From positions 1 to 45,391 of the forward strand of contig JBEVMR010000004.1 of NCBI GenBank assembly GCA_040508545.1: DNA of 45,391 nt. Direction: 5' to 3'. Below, in pieces: positions 30,894 to 39,432 of this stretch. How positions within the stretch are numbered: the first letter of the stretch is position 1; the number at the start of each line of letters is the position of its first letter. A model generated the notes under the pieces. That model saw nothing but the letters and a program-made list of their open reading frames with translations. It did not search any database and had not been told where the DNA came from. Both the position numbers and the translations under genes were made by a program. This DNA is from VRUE01 sp040508545. GTDB lineage: Bacteria > Actinomycetota > Thermoleophilia > Solirubrobacterales > 70-9.

Positions 30894-30899
30894 TACGAT
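30894..30899 (+). promoter_or_regulatory. -10-like TACGAT, 6 bases before the glmU GTG
   Basis: TACGAT, 6 bases, GTG at 30906; leaderless spacing. Element B occupies the -35 region. Confidence 0.5.
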
Positions 30900-30905
30900 C
30901 CAAAG

Positions 30906-32297
30906 GTGAGTTCCCCTCTGGTCCTGGTCATGGCGGCCGGCGCAGGCACCCGCATGCGCTCGGCTATGCCGAAGATGCTTCATCCCGTCTGCGGGCGGCC
31001 GCTGGTCGCTTGGCCGATTCTCGCTGCACGCGAGGCTGGGGCTGGCCAGGTCGCCGCGATCGTCTCGCCTGGAATCGACATCTCTGCCGGCCTGCCCGAC
31101 GGGGTCGAGACGGTCGTGCAGCCGCAGCCGGACGGCACCGGCGGCGCCGTGCGCGCCGCGCTGCCACTGATCGAGGAGGCCGAGACGGTGCTCGTCCTCT
31201 CCGGCGACCATCCGCTGATCTCCGCCAAGATCGTCTCTGGTTTTCTCGATGCCCACGCCACCTCGGGCGCCGCGGCGACGATGATGACGATCGAGCTCGA
31301 CGATCCGGGGTCCTACGGTCGCGTCGTGCGCGACGCCGATGGGGAGGTCCAGCGGGTGGTCGAGGCGAAAGCCGACGGCGACGCTAGCCCTGAGGAGTTG
31401 GCGATCCGCGAGATCAATGCCGGGACCTACGCGTTCGACGCTGGTCCGCTCGCCGTCGCCCTGGCAGGGCTGTCCAACGACAACGCGCAAGGCGAGTACT
31501 ACCTGACCGACGTCTTCGCGGCACTGCGCGACACCGGCCATTCCGTTGCCGGCCACCTCGCTGACGATTTCGCCGTGACGATGGGGGTAAACAACAGGGT
31601 CGAGCTGGCCGCGGCAGAGACCGAGGCGCGCCGCCGCATCCTCGAGGCGCACATGCTCGCCGGCGTCACCGTCGTCGACCCCGGCAGCACCTGGGTCGAC
31701 GCCGGTGTGGAGATCGCCGCCGACGCCCGGATCGAGCCCGGCACCAGCCTGCGCGGCGCCACCGCTGTCGGCGCGAGCTCGGTCGTCGGCCCGCTGACCA
31801 CGCTGATCGACAGCAAGCTCGGCGAGGGCGTCGCCGTGCCGCACTCTTACCTGGTCGAGTGCGACGTGCTCGACGACTGCAGCGTCGGGCCCTTCGCCTA
31901 TCTGCGCCCCGGCGCCCAGCTCGAGCAGGGCGCCAAGGCGGGCACCTTCGTCGAGATCAAGAACTCGCGGATCGGCGCCGGCGCCAAGGTCCCGCACCTC
32001 GCCTACGTCGGCGACGCGGACATCGGCCCAGGCAGCAATCTGGGCGCCGGCACGATCACCGCCAACTACGACGGTTTCCGCAAGCACCGCACGACGATCG
32101 GCAAGGACGTGCGGATCGGCGTTGACACGATGCTGATCGCCCCGGTAGAAGTCGGGGACGCCGCCTACACTGGCGCTGGAGCGGTGGTCAAGGTGGACGT
32201 CCCCGAGGGGGCGCTTGCGGTGAGCGAGAACGATCAGAGGAACATCGAGGGCTACGCGGCGGGCAAGGCCGCGGAGGCCCGTGAGGAGGATTCTTGA
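30906..32297 (+). CDS. glmU: Bifunctional UDP-GlcNAc pyrophosphorylase / GlcN-1-P acetyltransferase (GlmU)
   Basis: 463 residues. It makes UDP-N-acetylglucosamine for peptidoglycan in two steps. The uridyltransferase half (1-230) begins with LVMAAGAGTRMRSAMPK and contains GTGGAVRAA and LSGDHPL; the C-terminal half (250-450) is a left-handed beta helix with hexapeptide repeats and the acetyltransferase motif LGAGTITANYDGFRKHRTTIG. Length and domains are typical. It starts from GTG six bases after a TACGAT box and overlaps prs by 4 bases (TTGA), so glmU and prs form an operon. Confidence 0.96.
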   Translation: MSSPLVLVMAAGAGTRMRSAMPKMLHPVCGRPLVAWPILAAREAGAGQVAAIVSPGIDISAGLPDGVETVVQPQPDGTGGAVRAALPLIEEAETVLVLSGDHPLISAKIVSGFLDAHATSGAAATMMTIELDDPGSYGRVVRDADGEVQRVVEAKADGDASPEELAIREINAGTYAFDAGPLAVALAGLSNDNAQGEYYLTDVFAALRDTGHSVAGHLADDFAVTMGVNNRVELAAAETEARRRILEAHMLAGVTVVDPGSTWVDAGVEIAADARIEPGTSLRGATAVGASSVVGPLTTLIDSKLGEGVAVPHSYLVECDVLDDCSVGPFAYLRPGAQLEQGAKAGTFVEIKNSRIGAGAKVPHLAYVGDADIGPGSNLGAGTITANYDGFRKHRTTIGKDVRIGVDTMLIAPVEVGDAAYTGAGAVVKVDVPEGALAVSENDQRNIEGYAAGKAAEAREEDS

Positions 32298-33334
32298 GCA
32301 CGATCGAGCACAGTCCCGAGGTGGCGGCCAGCGAGGCGCCCACCGCCATCCCGCACGACTACTCGAAGCGGATGATGGTGTTCGGCGGCCGCAGCTCGAT
32401 GGAGCTGGCCGCCAAGGTCGCCGGCAAGCTCGAGCTCGACCTCGGACAGGTGACGCTGAAGACCTTCGCCAACGGCGAGGTCTACTGCCGCTACGAAGAG
32501 TCGATCCGCGGCGCCGACGTCTTCCTCGTCCAGTCGACCTGCGCCAACGAGCAGAGCGGAATGACGCCCAACGACGCCATCGTCGAGCTGCTGACGATGA
32601 TCGACGCTGCCCAGGGCGCCTCCGCCCACCGCATCATCGCCGTCCTGCCCTGGTACGGCTATGCCCGCCAGGACAAGAAGTCCTCGCCGCGCGAGCCGAT
32701 CTCGGCCCGGATCATGGCCAAGTGCCTGGAGGGCGTCGGCGTCGACCGGGTTCTCACCATGGATCTGCACGCCGGGCAGGTTCAGGGCTTCTTCCACGTC
32801 CCGGTCGACCACATGACGGCGATGCCGATGCTGACCCAGTGGTTCGCCGACCAGGAACTGAGCGACGAGCTGGTGATCGTCTCTCCCGACGCCGGCCGGG
32901 TCAAGACGGCGCGCAACTTCGCCCGCCGCATCGGCACCCACTGGGCGGTGATGGAGAAGGAGCGCCCGGCCCAGCAGGTGGCCGAGATCGGCTACGTCGT
33001 CGGCGACGTCAAGGGCAAGACCGCGGTCCTGGTCGACGACATGATCGACACCGCGGGCACGCTCTGCGCCGCTGCCCAGACCGTGCTCGACGAGGGTGCC
33101 GCGCGAGTGATCGCCTGCGCCACCCACGGCGTCTTCTCCGGCCCCGCCTACGAGCGGCTCGCCGCCTCGCAGATCGAGCGCATCGTCGTCACCGACACGA
33201 TCCCGTTGCGCCCCGGCGCCCCCGACAACATCACCGTGCTTTCGACCGCCGGCACCTTCGCCGACTCGATCCGCCGCATCTTCACCGACGACTCGGTCTC
33301 CGAGATCTTCGCCGGCGAGAACCAGCTGTTCTAG
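32294..33334 (+). CDS. prs: Ribose-phosphate pyrophosphokinase (PRPP synthase)
   Basis: 346 residues from a TTG that overlaps the glmU stop. It makes PRPP from ribose-5-phosphate and ATP for nucleotides, His and Trp. Visible are KTFANGEVYCRYEES, the ATP loop LPWYGYARQDKKSSPREPISAR, TMDLHAGQVQGFF, and the PRPP-binding loop VLVDDMIDTAGTLC. About 25 N-terminal residues precede the family core (MMVFGGRSS), a common actinobacterial feature. glmU-prs is a conserved actinobacterial pair. Confidence 0.96.
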   Translation: MSTIEHSPEVAASEAPTAIPHDYSKRMMVFGGRSSMELAAKVAGKLELDLGQVTLKTFANGEVYCRYEESIRGADVFLVQSTCANEQSGMTPNDAIVELLTMIDAAQGASAHRIIAVLPWYGYARQDKKSSPREPISARIMAKCLEGVGVDRVLTMDLHAGQVQGFFHVPVDHMTAMPMLTQWFADQELSDELVIVSPDAGRVKTARNFARRIGTHWAVMEKERPAQQVAEIGYVVGDVKGKTAVLVDDMIDTAGTLCAAAQTVLDEGAARVIACATHGVFSGPAYERLAASQIERIVVTDTIPLRPGAPDNITVLSTAGTFADSIRRIFTDDSVSEIFAGENQLF

Positions 33335-33338
33335 CGCC

Positions 33339-34088
33339 CTGGCTGCCCTGGGCTCAAGCGGGCTGCGCCTGGTCGGCCACAAGGGCGCCGACCTGATCAC
33401 CCCCGGCAACACGCTGGAGAGCTTCGCCGCCGCGGTCGAGGCCGGCGTCGACACGATCGAGATCGACGTGCTCTGGACCCTCGACGGGCATCCCCGCATC
33501 GACGCCGCCGAGCGCACGTCGCTCATCGTGGCCCACGACTGGCACGACGCCGAGCGGCGCCAGCCGCTGACCCTCGAGCAGGCGCTTGCCGCGTTCGCGC
33601 AGCCGCCCCTCGACGGGGTCGAGATCGACCTCGACATCAAGCTGCCCGGCCGCGAGGAGGAGATCGTCGCTGCGGTTCGCGATAGCGGCTTGCTCGAGCG
33701 GGCGATGATCTCGACCATGGAGCTCTCCACCCTGGCTCGGGTGCGCGAGCTGGAGCCTGGATTGCGGCGTGGCTGGACCTATCCCAAAGTGACCAAGGAC
33801 TGGGGCTCGAAGCGCTGGGCGAAGGCGCCGATGCTAGGCGCCCTGGTTTGGCTGCGCCAGCGGCTGCCGGGTCTCGCCGCGCGCGAACTGCCGAAGCTGG
33901 GCGTCGAGGCAATGTGGGTCTACCACCCGCTTGTCAGCCCGCGCCTCGCCCGCATCGCCAAGCTCGCCGGGGTCGAGCTGATCGCCTGGACGGTCGACGA
34001 TCTGCCGCGCATGGAGAAGCTAGTCGCCGCCGGGGTCGACGGCATCTGCTCCAACGACCCCCGTCTCTTCGCCCGTCTGGGCCGCTGA
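33339..34088 (+). CDS. Glycerophosphodiester phosphodiesterase, probable CTG start
   Basis: 249 residues if read from the CTG at 33339, five bases after the prs stop; a CTG at 33348 is an alternative. GDPDs hydrolyse glycerophosphodiesters to glycerol-3-phosphate. The first ATG/GTG/TTG in frame is GTG 33468, but starting there would delete the metal and catalytic residues H14 (VGHKGAD), E41 and D43 (TIEIDV), which are all encoded upstream. H66 in IVAHDW is the second His. The rest is intact: DLDIKLPG, ISTMELSTL, GVELIAWTVDD and ICSNDPRLF. HKG replaces the usual HRG. The start is the uncertain part; the frame itself is certain. Confidence 0.82.
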   Translation: MAALGSSGLRLVGHKGADLITPGNTLESFAAAVEAGVDTIEIDVLWTLDGHPRIDAAERTSLIVAHDWHDAERRQPLTLEQALAAFAQPPLDGVEIDLDIKLPGREEEIVAAVRDSGLLERAMISTMELSTLARVRELEPGLRRGWTYPKVTKDWGSKRWAKAPMLGALVWLRQRLPGLAARELPKLGVEAMWVYHPLVSPRLARIAKLAGVELIAWTVDDLPRMEKLVAAGVDGICSNDPRLFARLGR

Positions 34089-34107
34089 CCCCTCCCAGGT
34101 GGCGGCG

Positions 34108-34827
34108 CTACTCGTTGAGGTCGCGGTGCCGGATCAGCAGCGTGCCGACGAGGACGAGGCCAAGGGACCAGCCGGCCAGTACGAGTCCGCCCATCACCTG
34201 GCTGAGGCCTTCTTCGGGCAGGCCGTGCAGGGAGCCGACTGCCTGCGCGGGGAAGTAATCGCCGATGTCGCCGGGAAGCAGTTCCGGCAAGCTCGAGAGG
34301 ACGAAGAAGAAGGCGAAGGCGGCGATGATCGCGCCGACCTGGTTGCGGACGATCGCGCCGACGCCGAGCCCGAAGGTGCCGAGGAGGGCGAAGGAGGCGA
34401 CGACGCCGGCGTAGACCGAGACGATGTCGCCGCTCGCGGGCAATGACCCTTCGCGGGACTCGAAGAGCGGCAGTGCCAGGCCGCCGTTGACGACGACGTA
34501 GGCGAGGCCGGCGACGACGCCCATGAGCAGCACTGCGGCGAGCTTCGCTGCCATCACCGGGTAGCGGCGCGGCTCCGCGAGGAAGGTCGTGCTGGCGGTG
34601 CCGTGGCGGAACTCGGTCGTGATCGCGAGCACGCCGAGGACGAGCAGCATCAGCATTAGGAGGCCGGTCCCGGTCAGGACTTCGTCGATCGGGCCGACGT
34701 CGTCGAGCGAGACGAGGCCGACGTAGAGCCCAGCGAAGAGCGCCTCGGCGAGCAGGCCGATGCCGAGCATCGTCCAGGTCGTGCGGACGGTGCGCAGCTT
34801 CAGCAGCTCGGAGCGCACCAGCCTCAC
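34108..34827 (-). CDS. ABC-2 type transporter permease
   Basis: 239 residues from a GTG, with six TM helices. The first helix is preceded by the phrase RSELLKLRTVRTTWT, typical for ABC-2 permeases of the NatB/GldF type, and TTEFRHGTASTTFLAEPRR is the conserved cytosolic loop after helix 2. It overlaps the stop of its ATPase by 4 bases, so the two form one transporter. The substrate (lipid, drug or bacteriocin) is unknown. Confidence 0.88.
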   Translation of the reverse strand: MRLVRSELLKLRTVRTTWTMLGIGLLAEALFAGLYVGLVSLDDVGPIDEVLTGTGLLMLMLLVLGVLAITTEFRHGTASTTFLAEPRRYPVMAAKLAAVLLMGVVAGLAYVVVNGGLALPLFESREGSLPASGDIVSVYAGVVASFALLGTFGLGVGAIVRNQVGAIIAAFAFFFVLSSLPELLPGDIGDYFPAQAVGSLHGLPEEGLSQVMGGLVLAGWSLGLVLVGTLLIRHRDLNE

Positions 34828-35720
34828 CCGACTGGCTCCTCGCCGGTCACCTCGAGGAAGCGCTCCTCGAGGCTGGAGTGCAGGGGCGCCAGCTCGTAGA
34901 TAGCCACGCCGCTGGCGAGCGCCAGATCGCCGATCTCCTCGCCATTCAGGTCGCGCACCAACAGCGCGCCGTCGCCATCGCGGTCTATGCCCGCGCCCTT
35001 GCCCTGGAGCGCCGTAGCAAGCCTCTCGGGATCGGACGCGCGCACCCGCATCTGGCTCGCCGGGCCGGTCGTGAACTCGTCGAGCGAGGCCTCGGCGACG
35101 AGACGCCCGTTGCGGATCACGACCAGCTGCTCGGCGGTCTGGGCGACCTCGGAGAGCAGGTGGCTGGAGACGAGCACCGTGCGCCCGGCCGCCGCCTGGT
35201 CACGCAGTAGATCGCGCAGCCAACGCATCCCCTGCGGGTCGAGCCCGTTGGCGGGCTCGTCGAGGATCAGGATCCGCGGGTCGCCGAGCAGGGCCGCAGC
35301 CAAAGCCAGTCGCTGCCGCATGCCGAGCGAGTAGCCCTTGACGCGGCGGTTGGCGGCGCCGCTCAGCTCGACCATCTCCAGCACCTCCTCGACCCGCGAG
35401 CGCGGGATTCCGGCAGAGGCGGCGAGCACACCCAGGTGGTTGCGGCCACTGCGGCTGGGGTGGAAGGCGGTCGCCTCGAGCGCCGCGCCGACCGTGCGCA
35501 GGGGCTCCTTCATCGCCACCGGCCGCTGTCCCTCGACCAGCGCCTCGCCCTCGCTCGGCCGCACCAGGCCGAGCAGGGCCCGCATCGTCGTCGTCTTGCC
35601 CGCCCCGTTGGGGCCGAGGAAGCCGGTCACCCGGCCGGCCTCGACCGAGAACGAGAGGTCGTCGACGGCGACGGTCTTGCCGAAGCGCTTGGTCAGATTT
35701 CGGACTTCGAGCTCAGCCAT
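34824..35720 (-). CDS. ABC transporter ATP-binding protein
   Basis: 298 residues from the ATG at 35720, just before the fold begins (MAELEVRNLTKRFG). Walker A is GPNGAGKTT, the signature is YSLGMRQRL, Walker B is RILILDEPANGLD and the switch His is in VSSHLLSE. The C-terminal extension after residue 210 is typical of the DRA/NatA group that drives ABC-2 permeases. It is coupled to the permease by a 4-base overlap. Function: ATP-driven export of an unknown substrate. Confidence 0.93.
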   Translation of the reverse strand: MAELEVRNLTKRFGKTVAVDDLSFSVEAGRVTGFLGPNGAGKTTTMRALLGLVRPSEGEALVEGQRPVAMKEPLRTVGAALEATAFHPSRSGRNHLGVLAASAGIPRSRVEEVLEMVELSGAANRRVKGYSLGMRQRLALAAALLGDPRILILDEPANGLDPQGMRWLRDLLRDQAAAGRTVLVSSHLLSEVAQTAEQLVVIRNGRLVAEASLDEFTTGPASQMRVRASDPERLATALQGKGAGIDRDGDGALLVRDLNGEEIGDLALASGVAIYELAPLHSSLEERFLEVTGEEPVG

Positions 35721-35771
35721 CGCAGCCGGATTTGACCACACCAGGGTGGGGTCAAAGTCGGAAGCGTCGAT

Positions 35772-36635
35772 TTAGACGGTGCCTGGGGTCGCCGTCGGCG
35801 GCGCGTTGCGGCCGCCGCCTTTGGCGCGGACTGCTGACTCCAGCTCCTCGGCGGTGAAGCCGCCCTTCGCCTCGCCGTCGAGCGCGTAGCGGTAGAGCGC
35901 GACGCCGAAGATGCCGCTGAGCGCGTTGCTGATCAGCATCGAGACGACGAAGCCGATCACGCCGAGGACGACGAGCAGGGCGCCGACGAAGCTGGCGGAG
36001 ACCCAGATCGCGATGCCGATCGCGACCAGGATCGCGCTTGGCAGCATGCCGAGCAGGAAGACGGCGCCGCCGATCGCGAGGTTGCCGGTGATCTGCTGCC
36101 CCCAGCGTTCGCGGAAGAGCCCGCCAGAGCGTTTCAGCGTCGCGAACGCGCCGGTGCCCTCGATCGCGATCACGGGAACGGCGATGAAGGTGACGAGCGA
36201 CCAGGCCATGCCGACGAAGCGCGCTGCAATCGTCCCGGCGATGCCGCCCTGGTTTTCCAGCACGCCCATGAACACGCCGATCGCGGTCGAGAGCGCGGCC
36301 CAGCCGCAGATCTGGCTGAAGCGGCTGCGCGCGATCGCGAGCCCGTCGCCGACGGTCGCCTCTTCGCCACGGAAGATCATGTCGGCGGCGGCCGCGAGGC
36401 CGACGGCGAAGAAGGTGCCGACGACGCTGAGCACGTAGAGGCCGATCACCAGCAGCGGGATCGCGCCGGGGAGGGTGCCGTCGTCGAGGAAGTAGAGGCC
36501 GGGGCCGAGGAAGACGAAGGCGAGCGGGATCGTCGCCACGGCGCCGTAGAGCGGGAAGCGAATCAGCGCCCGGTGCTCGTTCAGGAGTCCCCAGCTTTTC
36601 TTGCTCAGCGCCCATCCGCGTTTGATCTTCTTCAT
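35772..36635 (-). CDS. DUF6159-like polytopic membrane protein
   Basis: 287 residues. It starts with MKKIKRGWALSKKSWGLLNEHRAL, followed by six TM helices (IPLAFVFLGPGLYF, IPLLVIGLYVLSVVG, and others) and conserved loops ALKRSGGLFRERWGQ-like (FATLKRSGGLFRERWGQQ). The C-terminus is cytosolic. The start and loops match a family of uncharacterised bacterial and archaeal membrane proteins (DUF6159). A strong Shine-Dalgarno (GGAGGAGG) precedes the ATG, unlike most genes here. Function unknown. Confidence 0.8.
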   Translation of the reverse strand: MKKIKRGWALSKKSWGLLNEHRALIRFPLYGAVATIPLAFVFLGPGLYFLDDGTLPGAIPLLVIGLYVLSVVGTFFAVGLAAAADMIFRGEEATVGDGLAIARSRFSQICGWAALSTAIGVFMGVLENQGGIAGTIAARFVGMAWSLVTFIAVPVIAIEGTGAFATLKRSGGLFRERWGQQITGNLAIGGAVFLLGMLPSAILVAIGIAIWVSASFVGALLVVLGVIGFVVSMLISNALSGIFGVALYRYALDGEAKGGFTAEELESAVRAKGGGRNAPPTATPGTV

Positions 36636-36638
36636 CGT

Positions 36639-36647
36639 TCCTCCTCC
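36639..36647 (-). promoter_or_regulatory. Strong Shine-Dalgarno GGAGGAGGA before the DUF6159-like gene
   Basis: The minus strand reads GGAGGAGGAACGATG. It is one of only two clear Shine-Dalgarno sequences found at start codons in this window and fixes the ATG at 36635. Confidence 0.6.
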
Positions 36648-36666
36648 GCCGGCTCGATCGCCTGGT

Positions 36667-38085
36667 TCAGTGAATTTCGGCCAAACCGGGTAGCCGCTTC
36701 ACGCCTCTTCCCTCGAAGTACTCCCACTCCTGCTCGCCAAGCTCGGTTGCAGGCGGGTCTGCGTAGACCCACTCGCGCATGATCCGGTGCCAGTTGCGCT
36801 TGGCGCCCAGCTGGCCAAGCACGGCGACGACGCCGATTTCCATCCGCCGCCCCATCAGCTCGTCGGCGGGGATCGACTCGCGCCGCATCAGGTCGTAGTA
36901 CTCCGAGCGCGGGTCGTTGGTCGACTCGATGATCTTCATCACCCGTTTCGGCGTGATTTCGATCTCGCGGTCCTCGATGTACCAGCCGCCGACCGCGCCC
37001 ATGTGCTCTAGCAGCCGCTCGGCGTCGAGCTTCGACGGCTTCTTGATGAAGCCGAGGTCGTGCAGGGCTTGGCGGAAGGCCTCGGGGTCGTCGCGCGAGG
37101 CGGCGTCGAAGGCGCGCTGCTCGAGCACGATTTGCTCGCGGTCGAGCTTCTTGGTCATACCGAAGTCGAGGAAGGCGACGCGCCCGTCCGCCATCAGCAG
37201 GTAGTTGCCGGGGTGGGGGTCGGCGTTGAAGTGCTGCAGGTTGAACATCGAGCCGAGGTTGCCGCGGAAGACGATCTCGCCAAAGCGGCTGCGCTCCTCG
37301 TCGGGCAGCTCCTTGACCGCCTCGAAGTCGACGCCCTCGACGAACTCGGTGACGAGGACGCGCCGGCGGGAGAGGCGGGTGATCACTTCCGGCACGTAGA
37401 CGAAGGGGTGGTCGCGGTAGGCGCGTGAGAAGGAGCGCTGGTTCTGCGCCTCGTACTCGTAGTCGAGCTCCTCCATCACCCGCTCGCGGATCTCGTGCGC
37501 GATCGCCTTCGCGTCGAGGCCTGGCGCGAGGGCGCGCGCCAGCCGCACGATGGTTCCCGCGTTGCGCAGGTCGGCGTCGAGCGCCTCGGCGATGCCGGGG
37601 TACTGGATCTTGACCGCGACCTGGCGGCCGTCGAGCAGCTCGGCCCGGTGCACCTGGCCGATCGAGGCGGCGGCGAAGGCCTCGGTCTCGAACTCGGCGA
37701 AGAGCTCGGAGACGGGCTCGTCGTCGTACTCCTCGAGCAGCACCTTCTCGACTTTCTCCCAGGGCATCGGCGGCGCCGAGGTGCGCAGCTTGCTCAGCTG
37801 CTCCTGGTAGATCTCGCGGTACTCGTCGGGGATGAACTCGGTGTCGATGAAGGAGGCGAACTGCCCGAGCTTCATCGCGGCGCCTTTCATCTGGCCGAGC
37901 GCGCCGACCATCTTCATCGCCGTTTCGAGGTGGCGCTGCTCGAGCTTCTCTTTGCTGCCCTCCTCGGAGCGGGCGACGTTGGTCGCCTTGGTGCCGGCGT
38001 AGCGGGCGCCCTGCACGCCGACGATCGAGCCCAGCTTCGCCGAGCGGCGAATTCGCCCTTTGGGGATCTTCGAATCGTCTGCCAT
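36667..38085 (-). CDS. ABC1/AarF (UbiB-like) atypical kinase family protein
   Basis: 472 residues from the ATG at 38085. The ABC1 hallmarks are present: KxGQ region MKLGQFASFI, the Ala-rich loop AFAAASIGQVHRA, the kinase lysine VAVKIQYPG, ELDYEYEAQNQ, and the catalytic NADPHPGNYL and FLDFGM. In other bacteria this family aids ubiquinone or isoprenoid-lipid synthesis; here a role in menaquinone or other lipid metabolism is inferred. Transcribed divergently from rplY with 27 bases between the starts. The open frame continues upstream into rplY and pth, but the family start is here. Confidence 0.92.
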   Translation of the reverse strand: MADDSKIPKGRIRRSAKLGSIVGVQGARYAGTKATNVARSEEGSKEKLEQRHLETAMKMVGALGQMKGAAMKLGQFASFIDTEFIPDEYREIYQEQLSKLRTSAPPMPWEKVEKVLLEEYDDEPVSELFAEFETEAFAAASIGQVHRAELLDGRQVAVKIQYPGIAEALDADLRNAGTIVRLARALAPGLDAKAIAHEIRERVMEELDYEYEAQNQRSFSRAYRDHPFVYVPEVITRLSRRRVLVTEFVEGVDFEAVKELPDEERSRFGEIVFRGNLGSMFNLQHFNADPHPGNYLLMADGRVAFLDFGMTKKLDREQIVLEQRAFDAASRDDPEAFRQALHDLGFIKKPSKLDAERLLEHMGAVGGWYIEDREIEITPKRVMKIIESTNDPRSEYYDLMRRESIPADELMGRRMEIGVVAVLGQLGAKRNWHRIMREWVYADPPATELGEQEWEYFEGRGVKRLPGLAEIH

Positions 38086-38096
38086 GGCTGAAGTTG

Positions 38097-38102
38097 TACT
38101 CT
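38097..38102 (+). promoter_or_regulatory. -10-like TACTCT, 10 bases before the rplY ATG
   Basis: TACTCT, 10 bases, ATG at 38113. A leader of about 3-4 bases is expected. The 27-base gap to the divergent gene must hold both promoters. Confidence 0.4.
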
Positions 38103-38112
38103 CTCCCGTCCG

Positions 38113-38808
38113 ATGGCTCGCACCCGTGAAAAGCTGAAAGCAGCTCCGCGCACCGATTTCGGCTCGCGCAGCGCCCGCCGTCTGCGCGGCGGCGGGCTGG
38201 TTCCCGGCGTCGTCTATGCCGGGGGCTCTGAGGCCCAAGCCTTCCAGGCGGGTGAACGCGAGATCCGCGCTGTGCTCGCTGGGGGCCAGGCGCTCTTCGA
38301 CCTCGAGCTGGAGGGGTCGAAAGCGGTTCCGGTCGTGGTCAAGGAGCAGCAGCTGCACCCGGTGCGCGGCAACCTCCAGCACATCGACTTGCAGGAAGTG
38401 AAGCTCGACGAGGCGATCCAGGCCGAGGTCGCGATCGAGCTCGAGGGCGCCGAGACCGCGCCCGGCGTCAAAGAGGGCGGCGTGCTCGAGCACGTCACCC
38501 GCGAGATCACGGTCGAAGCGCTGCCCACGGAGATTCCCGAGCGGCTGGTCGCCGACGTCTCCGAGATGCAGATCAACGACACCGTCCAGCTGTCCACGCT
38601 CACCCCGCCCGAGGGCGTCACCTTCGTCGCCGACGACCTCGACGAGATCACGATCGCCACCCTCTCGCCGCCGCGCGTCGAGGAAGAGCCCGAGCCCGCC
38701 GTCGAGGAGGAGGCCGAGCTGGTCGGCGAGGAGGGCGAGGCCCCCGCTGTCGAGGACGGCGGCGATTCGGGCGACGGCGGCGATTCGGGCGACTCCGGCG
38801 GGGAGTAG
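38113..38808 (+). CDS. rplY: 50S ribosomal protein L25 (general stress protein Ctc form)
   Basis: 231 residues. The N-terminal half is L25, which binds 5S rRNA (TDFGSRSARRLRGGGLVPGVVYAGG, QHIDLQEVKLDE); the C-terminal half is the TL5/Ctc domain (ITVEALPTEIPERLVADVSEMQINDTVQLSTL). The last 45 residues are a very acidic Glu/Asp/Gly tail (EEEPEPAVEEEAEL ... DGGDSGDGGDSGDSGGE). It is followed after 12 bases by pth, a conserved pairing. The tail is long compared with many Ctc proteins. Confidence 0.95.
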   Translation: MARTREKLKAAPRTDFGSRSARRLRGGGLVPGVVYAGGSEAQAFQAGEREIRAVLAGGQALFDLELEGSKAVPVVVKEQQLHPVRGNLQHIDLQEVKLDEAIQAEVAIELEGAETAPGVKEGGVLEHVTREITVEALPTEIPERLVADVSEMQINDTVQLSTLTPPEGVTFVADDLDEITIATLSPPRVEEEPEPAVEEEAELVGEEGEAPAVEDGGDSGDGGDSGDSGGE

Positions 38809-38820
38809 CCACCCCGCGCC

Positions 38821-39432
38821 ATGTCGATCTTCCGTCGCCGCTCCGATCGCGGCGAGGTCGAGCAGGGCGACCGCATCCTCGTAGTCGGTCTCGGCAACCC
38901 TGGCAGCGAGCACGCCGGCAGCCGCCACAACCTCGGCTTCGAGATCGGGGCCGAGCTCTCGCGCCGCTGGGACCTGCCGCGGGCGAAGAAGAAGTTCGGC
39001 GGGCTGATCGCCGAAGGCCGAATCCGCCCGGGTGGGCCGCGGGTGGCGATCCTGCTGCCGCAGACCTACATGAACGCCTCCGGCGACTCGGCCGGACCGG
39101 CGCGCGGCTCGCTGAAGGCGCCGCTCGACCGCGTCGTCGTCCTCCACGACGAGATCGACCTTCCCTTCGGTGAGGTCCAGAGCCGGCTCGGCGGCGGCCT
39201 GGCCGGCCACAACGGGCTGAAGAGCCTCAAGCAGGGCTTGGGAAGCCCTGAGTTCTGGCGTGTGCGGGCCGGCGTCGGCCGCCCCGACTCGACCGACCCC
39301 GAGATCGTCTCCGCCTACGTGCTGGGCCGCTTCCGTGAGTCGCGCGAGCAGGTCGAGGCGCTGGTCGGCCGCGCGGCTGACGAGACCGAGCGGCTGGTCG
39401 AGCAAATAGATTCCGGCGACGATGAGCACTGA
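38821..39432 (+). CDS. pth: Peptidyl-tRNA hydrolase
   Basis: 203 residues. It frees peptides from peptidyl-tRNA dropped by ribosomes. The catalytic His is in GSRHNLGF, Asn in TYMNASGDS, Asp in LHDEIDLPFGEVQ and Asn in GLAGHNGLKSL. The first 17 residues are an N-terminal extension before LVVGLGNPGSEH. Its last codons overlap the crotonase-like gene by 11 bases, so these are coupled. The set rplY-pth is typical of actinobacteria; the crotonase is an insertion between pth and the later mfd. Confidence 0.95.
   Translation: MSIFRRRSDRGEVEQGDRILVVGLGNPGSEHAGSRHNLGFEIGAELSRRWDLPRAKKKFGGLIAEGRIRPGGPRVAILLPQTYMNASGDSAGPARGSLKAPLDRVVVLHDEIDLPFGEVQSRLGGGLAGHNGLKSLKQGLGSPEFWRVRAGVGRPDSTDPEIVSAYVLGRFRESREQVEALVGRAADETERLVEQIDSGDDEH

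Noticed and set aside
30499..30903. Possible 134-residue gene on the minus strand in the glmU upstream gap
   Set aside because: It reads straight through both palindromic elements, has no family match I recognise and its repeated-looking peptides follow from the inverted repeats.
33468..34088. Short form of the glycerophosphodiesterase from GTG 33468
   Set aside because: It would lack the HKG and ExD catalytic residues that are encoded in frame just upstream.
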